Assembly: GCA_045661345.1 (NCBI GenBank)
Contig: JAZRFM010000024.1
Coordinates: forward strand, 174,391-238,390
Direction: 5' to 3'
Length of the DNA: 64,000 nucleotides
Source of the DNA: RUG12461 sp045661345
GTDB taxonomy: Bacteria; Bacillota; Clostridia; Lachnospirales; Lachnospiraceae
This document shows positions 8,265 to 16,313 of the stretch, piece by piece (positions within the stretch are counted from its first letter, which is position 1; each line of letters opens with the position of its first letter). The notes under the pieces were generated by a model. That model did not search any database, was not told the origin of the DNA, and saw only the letters and a program-made list of their open reading frames with translations. The translations under genes were made by a program, and so were the position numbers.

Positions 8265-9924
8265 AGAGTATGCGAAAGCGCATACACTGCTCCTCCACGC
8301 GCCGGAGGAGGACAAGGACGGGGAATATTATGCACTGGCAGCGGATCTGATGCTGCGGGAAGGACTTGCGATCCGCTTTTTTGAAATGCTGCGGGAAGGA
8401 CTGCAAAAAGGCCCCCGGAACTATGAGCTGTATGTGCTTCTGGGAGAGTATTACATGGCAGATGACACACAGAAGGCGCTAACCTGTTTTTCACAGGCGT
8501 TGTTTTATTGTGAGGAGGAAGAAGACCGGCTGACGATCTCCGGAATGAAACGGGAGCTTCAGGAAAGCACCGGCGCAGAAGAACGGAAGACAGCGTTTAT
8601 CATTCCGCTGATTGATACGGATGCCTCCGTGAAGCTGTGCGTGGATACCCTGTGCATTTCCGTTCCGGAGGATACCCGTGAGATCATCGCTGTTGCGGGA
8701 GAGGATACATCAGAGGAAGCGATCCGGATCATACAGGAGGATGAGGCAGTTACACTTGTGAAAGCAGAAGGAAATGATTACGGGCGTCTGTGTAATGCAG
8801 GTTCGTCCGCCGCATCCTGCGATGCCGACCTTTTCTTTATGGAGCCGGACACGATGCTTCTGCCGAACACCTTCTTTTATCTGAAGCTTGGAATGGAGGC
8901 TGAGACCGGCGGAATCTCAGGGATGTCAAATATCGCTTACGGAGGACAGAGGCTGAAAGAAAAGGTCACTTCCTATGAAGAGGCGACAAGAATCGGACAG
9001 CAGGTGAATCTCCCGTCTCTGGATGCTGTGGAGGAGCGTTTTTGTCTCTGCGAATTTGCCCTTTTGATCACAAGAAAAGCATGGGAAGAGAGCGGGGGCT
9101 TTGATGATACCCTCGGATCGGATTGCTATGAAGCTTTCGACCTTGGACTCCGGTTGTTCAAAAAGGGCTATAAACTGCAGGTTTGTCACAACAGTTTTTG
9201 TGTGAGAACAGATACCGGGAGCTTCGAACGGAGGAACGTGGCTAAGTTCCGTGAGAAGTGGGGATTTAACGTTGTTTATTACATGAATGCCAGAGATGAC
9301 CTCGTGGACCGGTTTACATGCCGTAAGAATGACCCGATCCGTGTGCTGGAAATCGGCTGTGGGATGGGGGTTACTTTACAGCATATTCTGCATCGATTTC
9401 CTCATGCCAAAGTATATGGGATCGAGCTTAGCGAAAAAGTGACTGGGTTCGGGAAGCTTCAGGAGACGATCCGACAGGGCAATGTGGAAAAAATGACGCT
9501 GGACTATGAAGAGAACAGTTTTGATTATATTCTGTTCGGTGATGTGCTGGAACACCTTAGAGACCCTCATGGGGTGCTCCGTAAGCTTCGTCCTTTCCTG
9601 AAAGAGAAGGGAGAGATTCTTGCCAGCATTCCGAATCTGATGCATATCTCTGTATTGTCGGAGCTGATTCGCGGTAATTTTACGTATCAGGACGAAGGTC
9701 TTCTTGACCGTACACACATCCACTTTTTTACCAAAAATGAAATCGAGCGGATGTTTGCTTCCTGCGGATTTGAGACGATGGAATACATTTCGATCCGCGT
9801 TTCGGAGAGATCCCCGGAGGAAACAGACACTTTACAGAAGCTGATGGAAATCAGCGGCGCTGCGGATGAGAAAGAGTTCCGCGCGTTCCAGTATCTGGTT
9901 CGTGCCAAAAAGAAGGAATACTGA
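8221..9924 (+). CDS. TPR-GT2-methyltransferase fusion (copy 1)
   Basis: A 567-aa three-part protein. Residues ~1-110 are TPR-like (NYELYVLLGEYYMADDTQKALTCFSQALFY). Residues ~120-340 are a diverged GT2 glycosyltransferase (NDYGRLCNAGSSAASCDADLFFMEPDTMLLP). Residues ~365-567 are a class I SAM methyltransferase (VLEIGCGMGVTLQHIL; DYILFGDVLEHLRDP; SIPNLMHISVL). It would add a sugar and methylate it or a neighbour. It starts inside the 3' end of the upstream gene, with AAAGGAG about 14 nt before ATG 8221; no later in-frame ATG is available before residue 44. Two paralogues lie at 30979 and 32319. Confidence 0.8.
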   Translation: MTKTAKSLSEFIQNEEYAKAHTLLLHAPEEDKDGEYYALAADLMLREGLAIRFFEMLREGLQKGPRNYELYVLLGEYYMADDTQKALTCFSQALFYCEEEEDRLTISGMKRELQESTGAEERKTAFIIPLIDTDASVKLCVDTLCISVPEDTREIIAVAGEDTSEEAIRIIQEDEAVTLVKAEGNDYGRLCNAGSSAASCDADLFFMEPDTMLLPNTFFYLKLGMEAETGGISGMSNIAYGGQRLKEKVTSYEEATRIGQQVNLPSLDAVEERFCLCEFALLITRKAWEESGGFDDTLGSDCYEAFDLGLRLFKKGYKLQVCHNSFCVRTDTGSFERRNVAKFREKWGFNVVYYMNARDDLVDRFTCRKNDPIRVLEIGCGMGVTLQHILHRFPHAKVYGIELSEKVTGFGKLQETIRQGNVEKMTLDYEENSFDYILFGDVLEHLRDPHGVLRKLRPFLKEKGEILASIPNLMHISVLSELIRGNFTYQDEGLLDRTHIHFFTKNEIERMFASCGFETMEYISIRVSERSPEETDTLQKLMEISGAADEKEFRAFQYLVRAKKKEY

Positions 9925-9927
9925 TTT

Positions 9928-10857
9928 ATGATAAGCATTGACGAGGGGTTTTTGCGGGAAGAGAAACGGGATGGATTTCTGGTCAGGGAGATGATGAAGC
10001 GGGCCTGGGCGACGGAGCTCCTGGTGCTCTCTGAGATTGACCGGATCTGTGAAAAATACGCGATCTCTTATCAGGCAAACTACGGGACGCTGCTGGGGGC
10101 GGTACGGCATCGGGGCTTTGTGCCATGGGATGATGATATCGATCTTTCCATGAAGCGCGAAGACTTTATGAAGTTCGTCAATCTTGCGCCCCAGGAGCTC
10201 CCGGAGCCCATGAGGCTGCAAAGCATTGAAACGCAAAAGGATCACTTTGGGGCGGTGGCTGCCGTCGTGAACCGAAGTACGGTGGATATCGGATCCGAAA
10301 AGGATGCGGAATACACAAAGCGGTATTACGGCTGCCCCTATGTGGTGGGTGTGGACATTTATCCGCTGGACTATATCCCGCGCGATCCGGATGAGGCCGG
10401 ATTGCAGAGGACTCTTTATGAATCGGTCTATGACACGGCTTACCGCTATGAAGAATTGAAGGAAAATGGAGAGCTTTCTGCGATCCTGAAGGAACTGGAA
10501 CGGTTGACAGGAGAGTCTCTCCCGGAGGACGGGGGGCTGCGCCACCGCCTTTGGAACCTCTCGGAACGGATCGCAATGCTCTATTCCGAAGAGGAGAGTG
10601 AGCACCTGATCTGGATGCCGGATTGGATTTTTCAATATGAGATCGATGTACGCCGGTCAAAGGCATGGTACGAAAAGTCGGAGAGGGTCCCCTTTGAGAT
10701 GACAACGATTCCGGTGCCGGCAGGGTATCATGAGACTTTGACAATGATCTACGGAGACTACAGGGTGCCTGTGCAGGGAAGTGCCGCACATGATTATCCG
10801 TTTTATGCAAAACAGGAATTGGCAAGACAGGAGTATCTCGGGAGGAAAGAAAAATGA
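9928..10857 (+). CDS. LicD-family phosphotransferase (copy 2)
   Basis: A 309-aa LicD protein, clearly related to the copy at 5174. It keeps YGTLLGAVRHRGFVPWDDDIDLSM at ~50-74 and VVGVDIYPLDYIPRDPDE at ~135-152. Its C-terminus (RVPFEMTTIPVPAGYHETL, IYGDYRVP) follows the same order as copy 1. It probably transfers a second phospho-substituent or the same one to a different sugar. Its stop overlaps the start of the nucleotidyltransferase-kinase gene (ATGA at 10854), which suggests the two work in series: activation, then transfer. Confidence 0.9.
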   Translation: MISIDEGFLREEKRDGFLVREMMKRAWATELLVLSEIDRICEKYAISYQANYGTLLGAVRHRGFVPWDDDIDLSMKREDFMKFVNLAPQELPEPMRLQSIETQKDHFGAVAAVVNRSTVDIGSEKDAEYTKRYYGCPYVVGVDIYPLDYIPRDPDEAGLQRTLYESVYDTAYRYEELKENGELSAILKELERLTGESLPEDGGLRHRLWNLSERIAMLYSEEESEHLIWMPDWIFQYEIDVRRSKAWYEKSERVPFEMTTIPVPAGYHETLTMIYGDYRVPVQGSAAHDYPFYAKQELARQEYLGRKEK

Positions 10858-12362
10858 AATATATCATTGTGCAGGCGGGCGGAAAAGGGACGAGATTAAA
10901 GCATCTGACAAGAAACAAACCAAAGGCTTTGGTACCGGTGGAGAATCTGCCCATGCTTTTTCACCTGTTTCGGAAATACCCGGATAAGCAGTTTGTGATC
11001 ATTGCGGACTATCATCGTGAGGTGATGCGCCGCTATCTGGAGGCTTTTGCGGAGGTAAGATTACAGGTGGTGGACGCACAGGGAACCGGAACGGCATCGG
11101 GACTTGCACAGGCACTGAAGCTGATCCCGGAGGAGGAACCCTTCATGCTGGTTTGGTCGGATCTGATCCTGCCGATGGATTTATCCCTGCCGGAAGAGTA
11201 CGCACGGGATGACGGGCATCCGACAGACGATTATGTAGGTGTTTCAAAGACTTTTCCGTGTCGATGGAAATATGAAGATGGCCTCTTCGCAGAGGAACCG
11301 TCTACGGAATTTGGTGTAGCCGGTTTTTTTCTCTTCTCGGAAAAGTCCAGGGTGGCCGATGTTCCGGAAAGCGGAGAACTGGTTCGGTGGATGAGTGAAA
11401 AGAAAATGAGGTTTTCCGAAATCAGTCTTGCCGGAACACGCGAATTTGGTTTGATCGAAGAATATGAGAAACTGGAACAGCAGAAGACAAGACCCTTCAA
11501 CCGGATCGAGATTTCGGGGGATCGTCTTACGAAATATCCCGTGGATCCTCAGGGAGAAGCGCTTGCAAAGAGGGAGAGCGCGTGGTATGAGAAAGCCTCG
11601 GCGCTCAGGATCAAGGGACTTCCGGAAATCTATGGTACATCCCCTCTTTCGATGGAGTACATTCGAGGGAAAAATATCTATGAATGTCATCTGGAAAAGA
11701 AGGAGCGGTCAGAGATTCTGAAGAAACTGATCGACACACTGGAAACACTGCATCGTGCGAAAACCGTACCGGCGGATTCCTTCAGTATGAAGGAGGCCTA
11801 TTATACCAAGACCATGAAGCGGATTGACCGGATTGAGAACCTGGTACCCTTTGCCAGGGAACGAAAGATAAAGATTAACGGCCGCATCTGCAGGAATGTT
11901 TTTTTTCACCGGGAGGAACTGGAAAAAAAGCTGGAAGAGCTGACATGTGAGAAATTTGCATTCATCCATGGAGACTGTACGTTTTCCAATCTGATGCTGC
12001 GGGAGGATTTTTCGCCGGTTCTGATCGACCCGAGAGGGTATTTTGGTTTCACGGAGCTGTACGGCGATGTGCGCTATGATTGGGCGAAGCTTTACTATTC
12101 CCTGGCTGGCAATTATGATCGCTTTAATCTGAAGGACTTTTCCCTGGAGATCGGCGAGGAGGAGGTCTCCCTCTCCATCGCATCAAACGGCTGGGAGGAT
12201 CTGGAAGATACTTTCTTTGATCTGACCGGTGCGGACAGGTTCGAGATCAAACTGCTCCACGCGGTGATCTGGTTGTCGCTTTCCACCTATGCCTGGCAGG
12301 ATTATGATTCGATCTGCGGGGCGTTCTACAACGGTTTGTATTATCTGGAGGAGGTGCTATGA
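10854..12362 (+). CDS. Bifunctional nucleotidyltransferase-kinase (LicC/LicA-like fusion)
   Basis: A 502-aa fusion. Residues ~1-195 are an NTP-transferase domain (VQAGGKGTRLKHLTRNKPKAL with the GxGxR...KP signature). Residues ~240-502 are a choline/aminoglycoside-kinase-like domain (FIHGDCTFSNLML, then VLIDPRGYFG and GDVRYDWAKLYYSL). HGDxxxxN and the metal-binding Asp are present. The family phosphorylates a small alcohol or sugar and loads it on CMP or another nucleotide. LicC/LicA chemistry on choline is one option; the IDPRG variant is also common in clusters that make other nucleotide-linked groups. It is flanked by LicD, with ATGA-type overlaps on both sides. Confidence 0.8.
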   Translation: MKYIIVQAGGKGTRLKHLTRNKPKALVPVENLPMLFHLFRKYPDKQFVIIADYHREVMRRYLEAFAEVRLQVVDAQGTGTASGLAQALKLIPEEEPFMLVWSDLILPMDLSLPEEYARDDGHPTDDYVGVSKTFPCRWKYEDGLFAEEPSTEFGVAGFFLFSEKSRVADVPESGELVRWMSEKKMRFSEISLAGTREFGLIEEYEKLEQQKTRPFNRIEISGDRLTKYPVDPQGEALAKRESAWYEKASALRIKGLPEIYGTSPLSMEYIRGKNIYECHLEKKERSEILKKLIDTLETLHRAKTVPADSFSMKEAYYTKTMKRIDRIENLVPFARERKIKINGRICRNVFFHREELEKKLEELTCEKFAFIHGDCTFSNLMLREDFSPVLIDPRGYFGFTELYGDVRYDWAKLYYSLAGNYDRFNLKDFSLEIGEEEVSLSIASNGWEDLEDTFFDLTGADRFEIKLLHAVIWLSLSTYAWQDYDSICGAFYNGLYYLEEVL

Positions 12363-13324
12363 ATCCGGAATGGACGAAGCTGTATGAAGCGCTGGCAGCA
12401 AAATACGAGATGGGAGAAAAGCTGATCACGATCCTGAAGGAGGAATGTGCCGAAACGACAGGTGTTGTTTTATGCCCAGATCATCTGGGGGATACCTTCT
12501 GGGCGGGAACATATGCCGGCGAGTACAAGAAACAGCACGGATATCAGAGAGTGCTCTATATCACAAAAGCCGCTTACACGGAAATGCTGGAGCTTTTTCC
12601 GGAGATAGACGTGACGATGCCGATGGGCGAAAAAGAAATGGATGCCCTGAAGTTTACTTTTTATCTGCGGCATCAATATACGGACGCCAATATCCGTTTG
12701 GGAAGCTTTCCCTATTTTGTGATGTTCCAGTTTCCGAAGGTTGCACTCCAGCAGGAGATCAATGAAAGCTATCAGGCATCCGACCTGGCTTGGGAAAAGA
12801 TTCTGGAATTATCTCCGGGGACGCCCAGGGGTGTCATACAGATCCCTGAAACCGCAGCGTTACGGGAATGGAGGGAAAAGTATCAGAATGCGGTATTACT
12901 TGCACCGGGAGCATATTCGGAAGAAGCAGTGCCCTCGCCGTTCTGGGAGAAGCTTACAGCACGACTTCTGGAAAGAGGGCTGGAGGTCTATGTCAATCAT
13001 AACGGGCATGACTGTGATATCATGGTACCCGGTGCCACGCCGCTGGCCAGCTCTGTGGTGGATATGATCCGCTTTGGCGAATGCTTCCGCGGGTTTGTGG
13101 GTTTGCGGAGCGGGATCTGCGATGCGTTGGCGCAGACTTCTTTGCGTATGGCGGTGCTCTTTACCATCGCGCCCTGGAAGGACACAATAGAGCTTGCAGA
13201 AGGAGAAGCGGGCCGGCACGATCTTTGGCAAATGGGGAGGAAAGAGGGGATTTCCTGTTATGAATATCTGCCGCAGCAGGAAGAGCTTTTGCTGGAACGG
13301 ATCTGTGAGGATATCGAAAAATGA
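12359..13324 (+). CDS. GT9-like (heptosyltransferase-type) glycosyltransferase, copy 1
   Basis: A 321-aa protein of GT-B type, resembling the GT9 family. VVLCPDHLGDTFWAG near residue 37 matches the N-terminal loop 'xxGDt', and CFRGFVGLRSGICDALA near ~241 matches the C-terminal donor-site loop (gxxSGxxD). No membrane segment. The similarity is distant; the donor sugar cannot be predicted. Three more members of the same family are in the island (13321, the C-half of 16314, and 18887 on the other strand). The start ATG overlaps the upstream stop (12359-12362) and the stop overlaps the next start. Confidence 0.7.
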   Translation: MNPEWTKLYEALAAKYEMGEKLITILKEECAETTGVVLCPDHLGDTFWAGTYAGEYKKQHGYQRVLYITKAAYTEMLELFPEIDVTMPMGEKEMDALKFTFYLRHQYTDANIRLGSFPYFVMFQFPKVALQQEINESYQASDLAWEKILELSPGTPRGVIQIPETAALREWREKYQNAVLLAPGAYSEEAVPSPFWEKLTARLLERGLEVYVNHNGHDCDIMVPGATPLASSVVDMIRFGECFRGFVGLRSGICDALAQTSLRMAVLFTIAPWKDTIELAEGEAGRHDLWQMGRKEGISCYEYLPQQEELLLERICEDIEK

Positions 13325-14286
13325 GTGACCAGTGGGATAACCTCCTTTTGACAATGAACGGGATGTTTCAACAGGGCGAGCAGATCTATCAGGCACTGCT
13401 GAGGATAAGCGGGGAGAAAAAGGGGATCCTGGTCTGCCCGGAACACATAGGAGATACGGTTCTGATTGCTTCCTTGGCCAAGGAGTATAAAAGCTGCAAT
13501 CATCTGGATTTTCTGATCATGGTGTCCTATACCGTTCCACCGGAGGTGCTGCAGTTTTTCCCCGGTGTGGACAGTGCATTGCAGCTGGAAAAGCAGGGGA
13601 TGAAGGCGTTGGAATTCTATATGCTCGTTTCCGGGAAGTACTGTGAAAACGGGATCCGTTATGCATTTCACAGAAGATGGGCAGAACTGCACGTGTCGGG
13701 CATCGTATATAACTTTTTCTCGGATCCGGAAAAAACACTGATCGACACCATGCGCGGGATGCTGTCTCTCGGATCGGATCATCGGATGCATCGCATGGAT
13801 CGCCTGCCGGCGCCTTCAAAAGAGGAAGTGGAGCAATACCGGAATGCGGTTCTTTTGATGCCGGGAACCTATACGGAGCAGGCGCTGCCGGTCTCTTTCT
13901 GGGAGGAGCTTGCTGATCGGCTTTTGAAAGCAGGATATGAGGTCTACAATAATTACAACGGTCATGACTGCGAGATGCTGATCGAAGGTGCGATCCCGCT
14001 TTCCACTTCCTTAGCGGGTGTTTCCAGACTGGCCGGCTGTTTTCATGGATTCGTGGGGATCCGAAGCGGTATCTGTGATCTCCTCACTTTTGCGGGTGCC
14101 AAAAAACTCCTGATGATCTATCACGGAGAGAACGGGAGCTACCATATTGAGACTATGGAGGGAGATCTATATCAAAACTGGATGGGAAATGTGAGAGATA
14201 ACCCGAACCTTTATATCGTGGAAAGGAAAGAGAAACTTCTGGAGGCGATTATGGAGGAGGATTTCGGATTTGGATCGAGGTTATGA
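13321..14286 (+). CDS. GT9-like glycosyltransferase, copy 2
   Basis: A 321-aa protein, the same length as the preceding one and alignable along its whole length: GILVCPEHIGDTVLIASL, YNNYNGHDCEMLIEGAIPL and GFVGIRSGICDLL match VVLCPDHLGDT, YVNHNGHDCDIMVPGATPL and GFVGLRSGICDAL of copy 1. It is a tandem duplicate that has diverged, so the two probably add different sugars or act at different positions. ATGA overlap at the start and a 4-nt overlap with the next gene make the whole stretch one transcript. Confidence 0.7.
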   Translation: MSDQWDNLLLTMNGMFQQGEQIYQALLRISGEKKGILVCPEHIGDTVLIASLAKEYKSCNHLDFLIMVSYTVPPEVLQFFPGVDSALQLEKQGMKALEFYMLVSGKYCENGIRYAFHRRWAELHVSGIVYNFFSDPEKTLIDTMRGMLSLGSDHRMHRMDRLPAPSKEEVEQYRNAVLLMPGTYTEQALPVSFWEELADRLLKAGYEVYNNYNGHDCEMLIEGAIPLSTSLAGVSRLAGCFHGFVGIRSGICDLLTFAGAKKLLMIYHGENGSYHIETMEGDLYQNWMGNVRDNPNLYIVERKEKLLEAIMEEDFGFGSRL

Positions 14287-15737
14287 GAAATAAGAATAAT
14301 TCCCGGGAAAGAAGGATTGACCTGCTTGTCGGAAGCGCCTTTTATGGAGGCGTGGAAAGCGTCATCCGGAGAACGGTACCTTTTTTGCGGGAAAGAGGAT
14401 TCACGGTTCGGATTATACAGATGATATGGCGTGGAGTTGCCTGGGCACCGCCGGAAACGGAATTCCATTACATCTGTATGGACGAAAAGGAGATCGGATA
14501 CGATCTTTTTCTGAAGGGATATGAAGACTATCTGCGGAAAAAGGGCAGCCCTGATCTGATGATTGCAGTAAGCTGGCCACTCCTTTGCCAGATGGCGAGA
14601 CAGACCGTTGTAGATCTTGCACTTTCATGCCCCATCGCTTCATGGCTGCACTCGACGCTGGGTGTGGATCCGCTGTCCTCTCTGGAAAAGGAGATCAATG
14701 AGCTCCGCTATGCAGACTTTCATCTGGCTGTAAACTGTTCCCTGACAGAGGTTTTGCTGGGATCCATTCCGGATGCGGAAGTTTATCAGGTACGAAATCC
14801 ACTGGATGAGAGTACAGGGGAAGCTGGCATCAATGCAGGCAGTTACGGGCAGACGCTTGCCTATATCGGACGCTTTTCGGAGGAAAAGAATCTGCCGCTT
14901 TTATTGCAGGCCATTGCCGCATTGAAACCGCGCTGGAAATGTAAGCTGATCGGTTCCGGGATGGAAGAAGAACTCCACACATGGTGTGAAAAAATGGGTA
15001 TCGGGGACTGCGTTGAGATCCATGGGTGGTGTGAGGATCCGTGGAAAGAAGCGGAGGGAGCATTTGCCCTGGTGATCTCTTCCCATCAGGAGACGGGTCC
15101 CCTGGTGATGATGGAGGCGCTTTCCCGGGGACTGCCGGTCATCTCCACACCGGTGGGAGAAGTCCCGGAACTGATTCAACCCGGAAAAAACGGATTTGTT
15201 TATCCGAAAGGTGATCCGGCAGAACTGGCAAAATTGCTTCTCATGCTGGAAAAAGGGATTTTACGGAGACCGGATCCAAAGGATTGCATGGCTTCCGTTC
15301 GTTTTTACCGGAATCAGATTCCGCTCAGGGATTTTGCCGGAAAGATTGAATCCAGAGTTTCGGGAATCGGCATGGCAGAAGCTGTGTCAGCCGGCAATCC
15401 CTGCCGGTTTTTTATGGATGAATGGGGAGAAGGAAAGCAGATCGCAGCACATTCCCTTGTTGTGATCTGCAGAAATATGGAGAATCATATCGGAAAGATC
15501 CGTTTGGAACTGCAAAAACGTCAGGATATCGATGAAATGGTGTTTGTAGACAATGCCTCCGGGGATGCCACGCTCTCCTCCTTATCGGAAATGATATCCT
15601 CCCTGTCTGCTTCTGCCCTTCTGGTTGCGCTGGAGCATGAGCTGACCGATACCGCCGCTTGTACGATTGGACTCGCCTATACCTCAGGCGCGGATGTAGA
15701 CTATGTCTGTTACGAAGGAGAAAAAGCCGCCATATGA
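14283..15737 (+). CDS. GT4-type glycosyltransferase with a truncated GT2-like tail
   Basis: A 484-aa protein. Residues ~1-370 are a GT4 (GT-B) glycosyltransferase: GSAFYGGVESVIRRTVPFL at the N-terminus, LAYIGRFSEEKNLPLLLQAI near 200, and SSHQETGPLVMMEALSRGLPVISTPVGE near 266, with the ExxxxxxxE-like donor site. Residues ~388-484 look like the first ~95 residues of a GT2 domain (SLVVICRNMENHIGKIRLEL, EMVFVDNASGDATLS), ending before any DxD motif. The tail is therefore a domain remnant or a binding module. Relatives without the tail lie at 22195 and 26792. Confidence 0.8.
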   Translation: MRNKNNSRERRIDLLVGSAFYGGVESVIRRTVPFLRERGFTVRIIQMIWRGVAWAPPETEFHYICMDEKEIGYDLFLKGYEDYLRKKGSPDLMIAVSWPLLCQMARQTVVDLALSCPIASWLHSTLGVDPLSSLEKEINELRYADFHLAVNCSLTEVLLGSIPDAEVYQVRNPLDESTGEAGINAGSYGQTLAYIGRFSEEKNLPLLLQAIAALKPRWKCKLIGSGMEEELHTWCEKMGIGDCVEIHGWCEDPWKEAEGAFALVISSHQETGPLVMMEALSRGLPVISTPVGEVPELIQPGKNGFVYPKGDPAELAKLLLMLEKGILRRPDPKDCMASVRFYRNQIPLRDFAGKIESRVSGIGMAEAVSAGNPCRFFMDEWGEGKQIAAHSLVVICRNMENHIGKIRLELQKRQDIDEMVFVDNASGDATLSSLSEMISSLSASALLVALEHELTDTAACTIGLAYTSGADVDYVCYEGEKAAI

Positions 15738-16105
15738 AACAACAAATGAAACTCTCCACCCTCTCCAAAACCTGGGTTTTTGATCTGGACGGGACACTTC
15801 TGAAGCATAACGGCTATAAGATCGATGGAAAAGACACATTGCTTCCGGGAGCGAGGGAATATCTGGATGCCCTACCGGAGGGGGATTTGATCCTGATCCT
15901 GACTTCCCGGACAGAAGAATACCGGGAGGAGACGCTTTTGTTCTTAAAGGAAAACGGTATTCGTTACGACGAAATCCTGTTTAACATTCCCTACGGAGAA
16001 CGGATCGTGGTCAATGATAAGAAGCCCTCGGGTCTTAGTACAGCGGTGGCATTTAATCTGGAAAGGGATCATTTTGAACTGCCGGAGATTATCAGAGAAG
16101 GGTAA
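15734..16105 (+). CDS. Small HAD-superfamily phosphatase
   Basis: A 123-aa cytoplasmic HAD protein. WVFDLDGTLLKHNGY (residues ~14-28) carries the DxD nucleophile/acid pair, ILTSRTEEYREE gives motif II (Ser/Thr), and IVVNDKKPSG near the end gives the Asp of motif IV. It has almost no cap domain, as in GmhB-like and capsule-linked phosphatases. It may dephosphorylate a sugar phosphate before nucleotide activation. The start is ATG 15734 (ATGA with the upstream stop, AAGGAG at 15714-15719); an earlier in-frame start would overlap the previous gene needlessly. Confidence 0.75.
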   Translation: MKQQMKLSTLSKTWVFDLDGTLLKHNGYKIDGKDTLLPGAREYLDALPEGDLILILTSRTEEYREETLLFLKENGIRYDEILFNIPYGERIVVNDKKPSGLSTAVAFNLERDHFELPEIIREG

Positions 16106-16313
16106 GGAGTTGAATAAAGGCCGCATCTTTCTTTTTTTGGTGCCGTTTTGTTTCGCAAGGCAGGAAAATCATTCGATCGGCAGGTGATGGAGAAATGATC
16201 CCTTAAAGAAACAGGAAGCGGAAGAGGATATCGTCGATGCAGATCCGATCAAGAAAGAAATTGTTCTAGAGAATGCAAACATCGGAATCAGAGATTCGGT
16301 ATAGGAGGCGGAG
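16106..16313. other. 208-bp gap with a possible gene remnant
   Basis: There is no clear terminator or promoter. From 16188 to the TAG at 16302-16304 one frame is open and reads like the charged C-terminus of a protein (ending with ENANIGIRDSV), but it has no start codon and is preceded by TGA. It may be the tail of a gene lost by deletion. AGGAGG at ~16303 is the ribosome binding site of the next gene. Confidence 0.3.
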
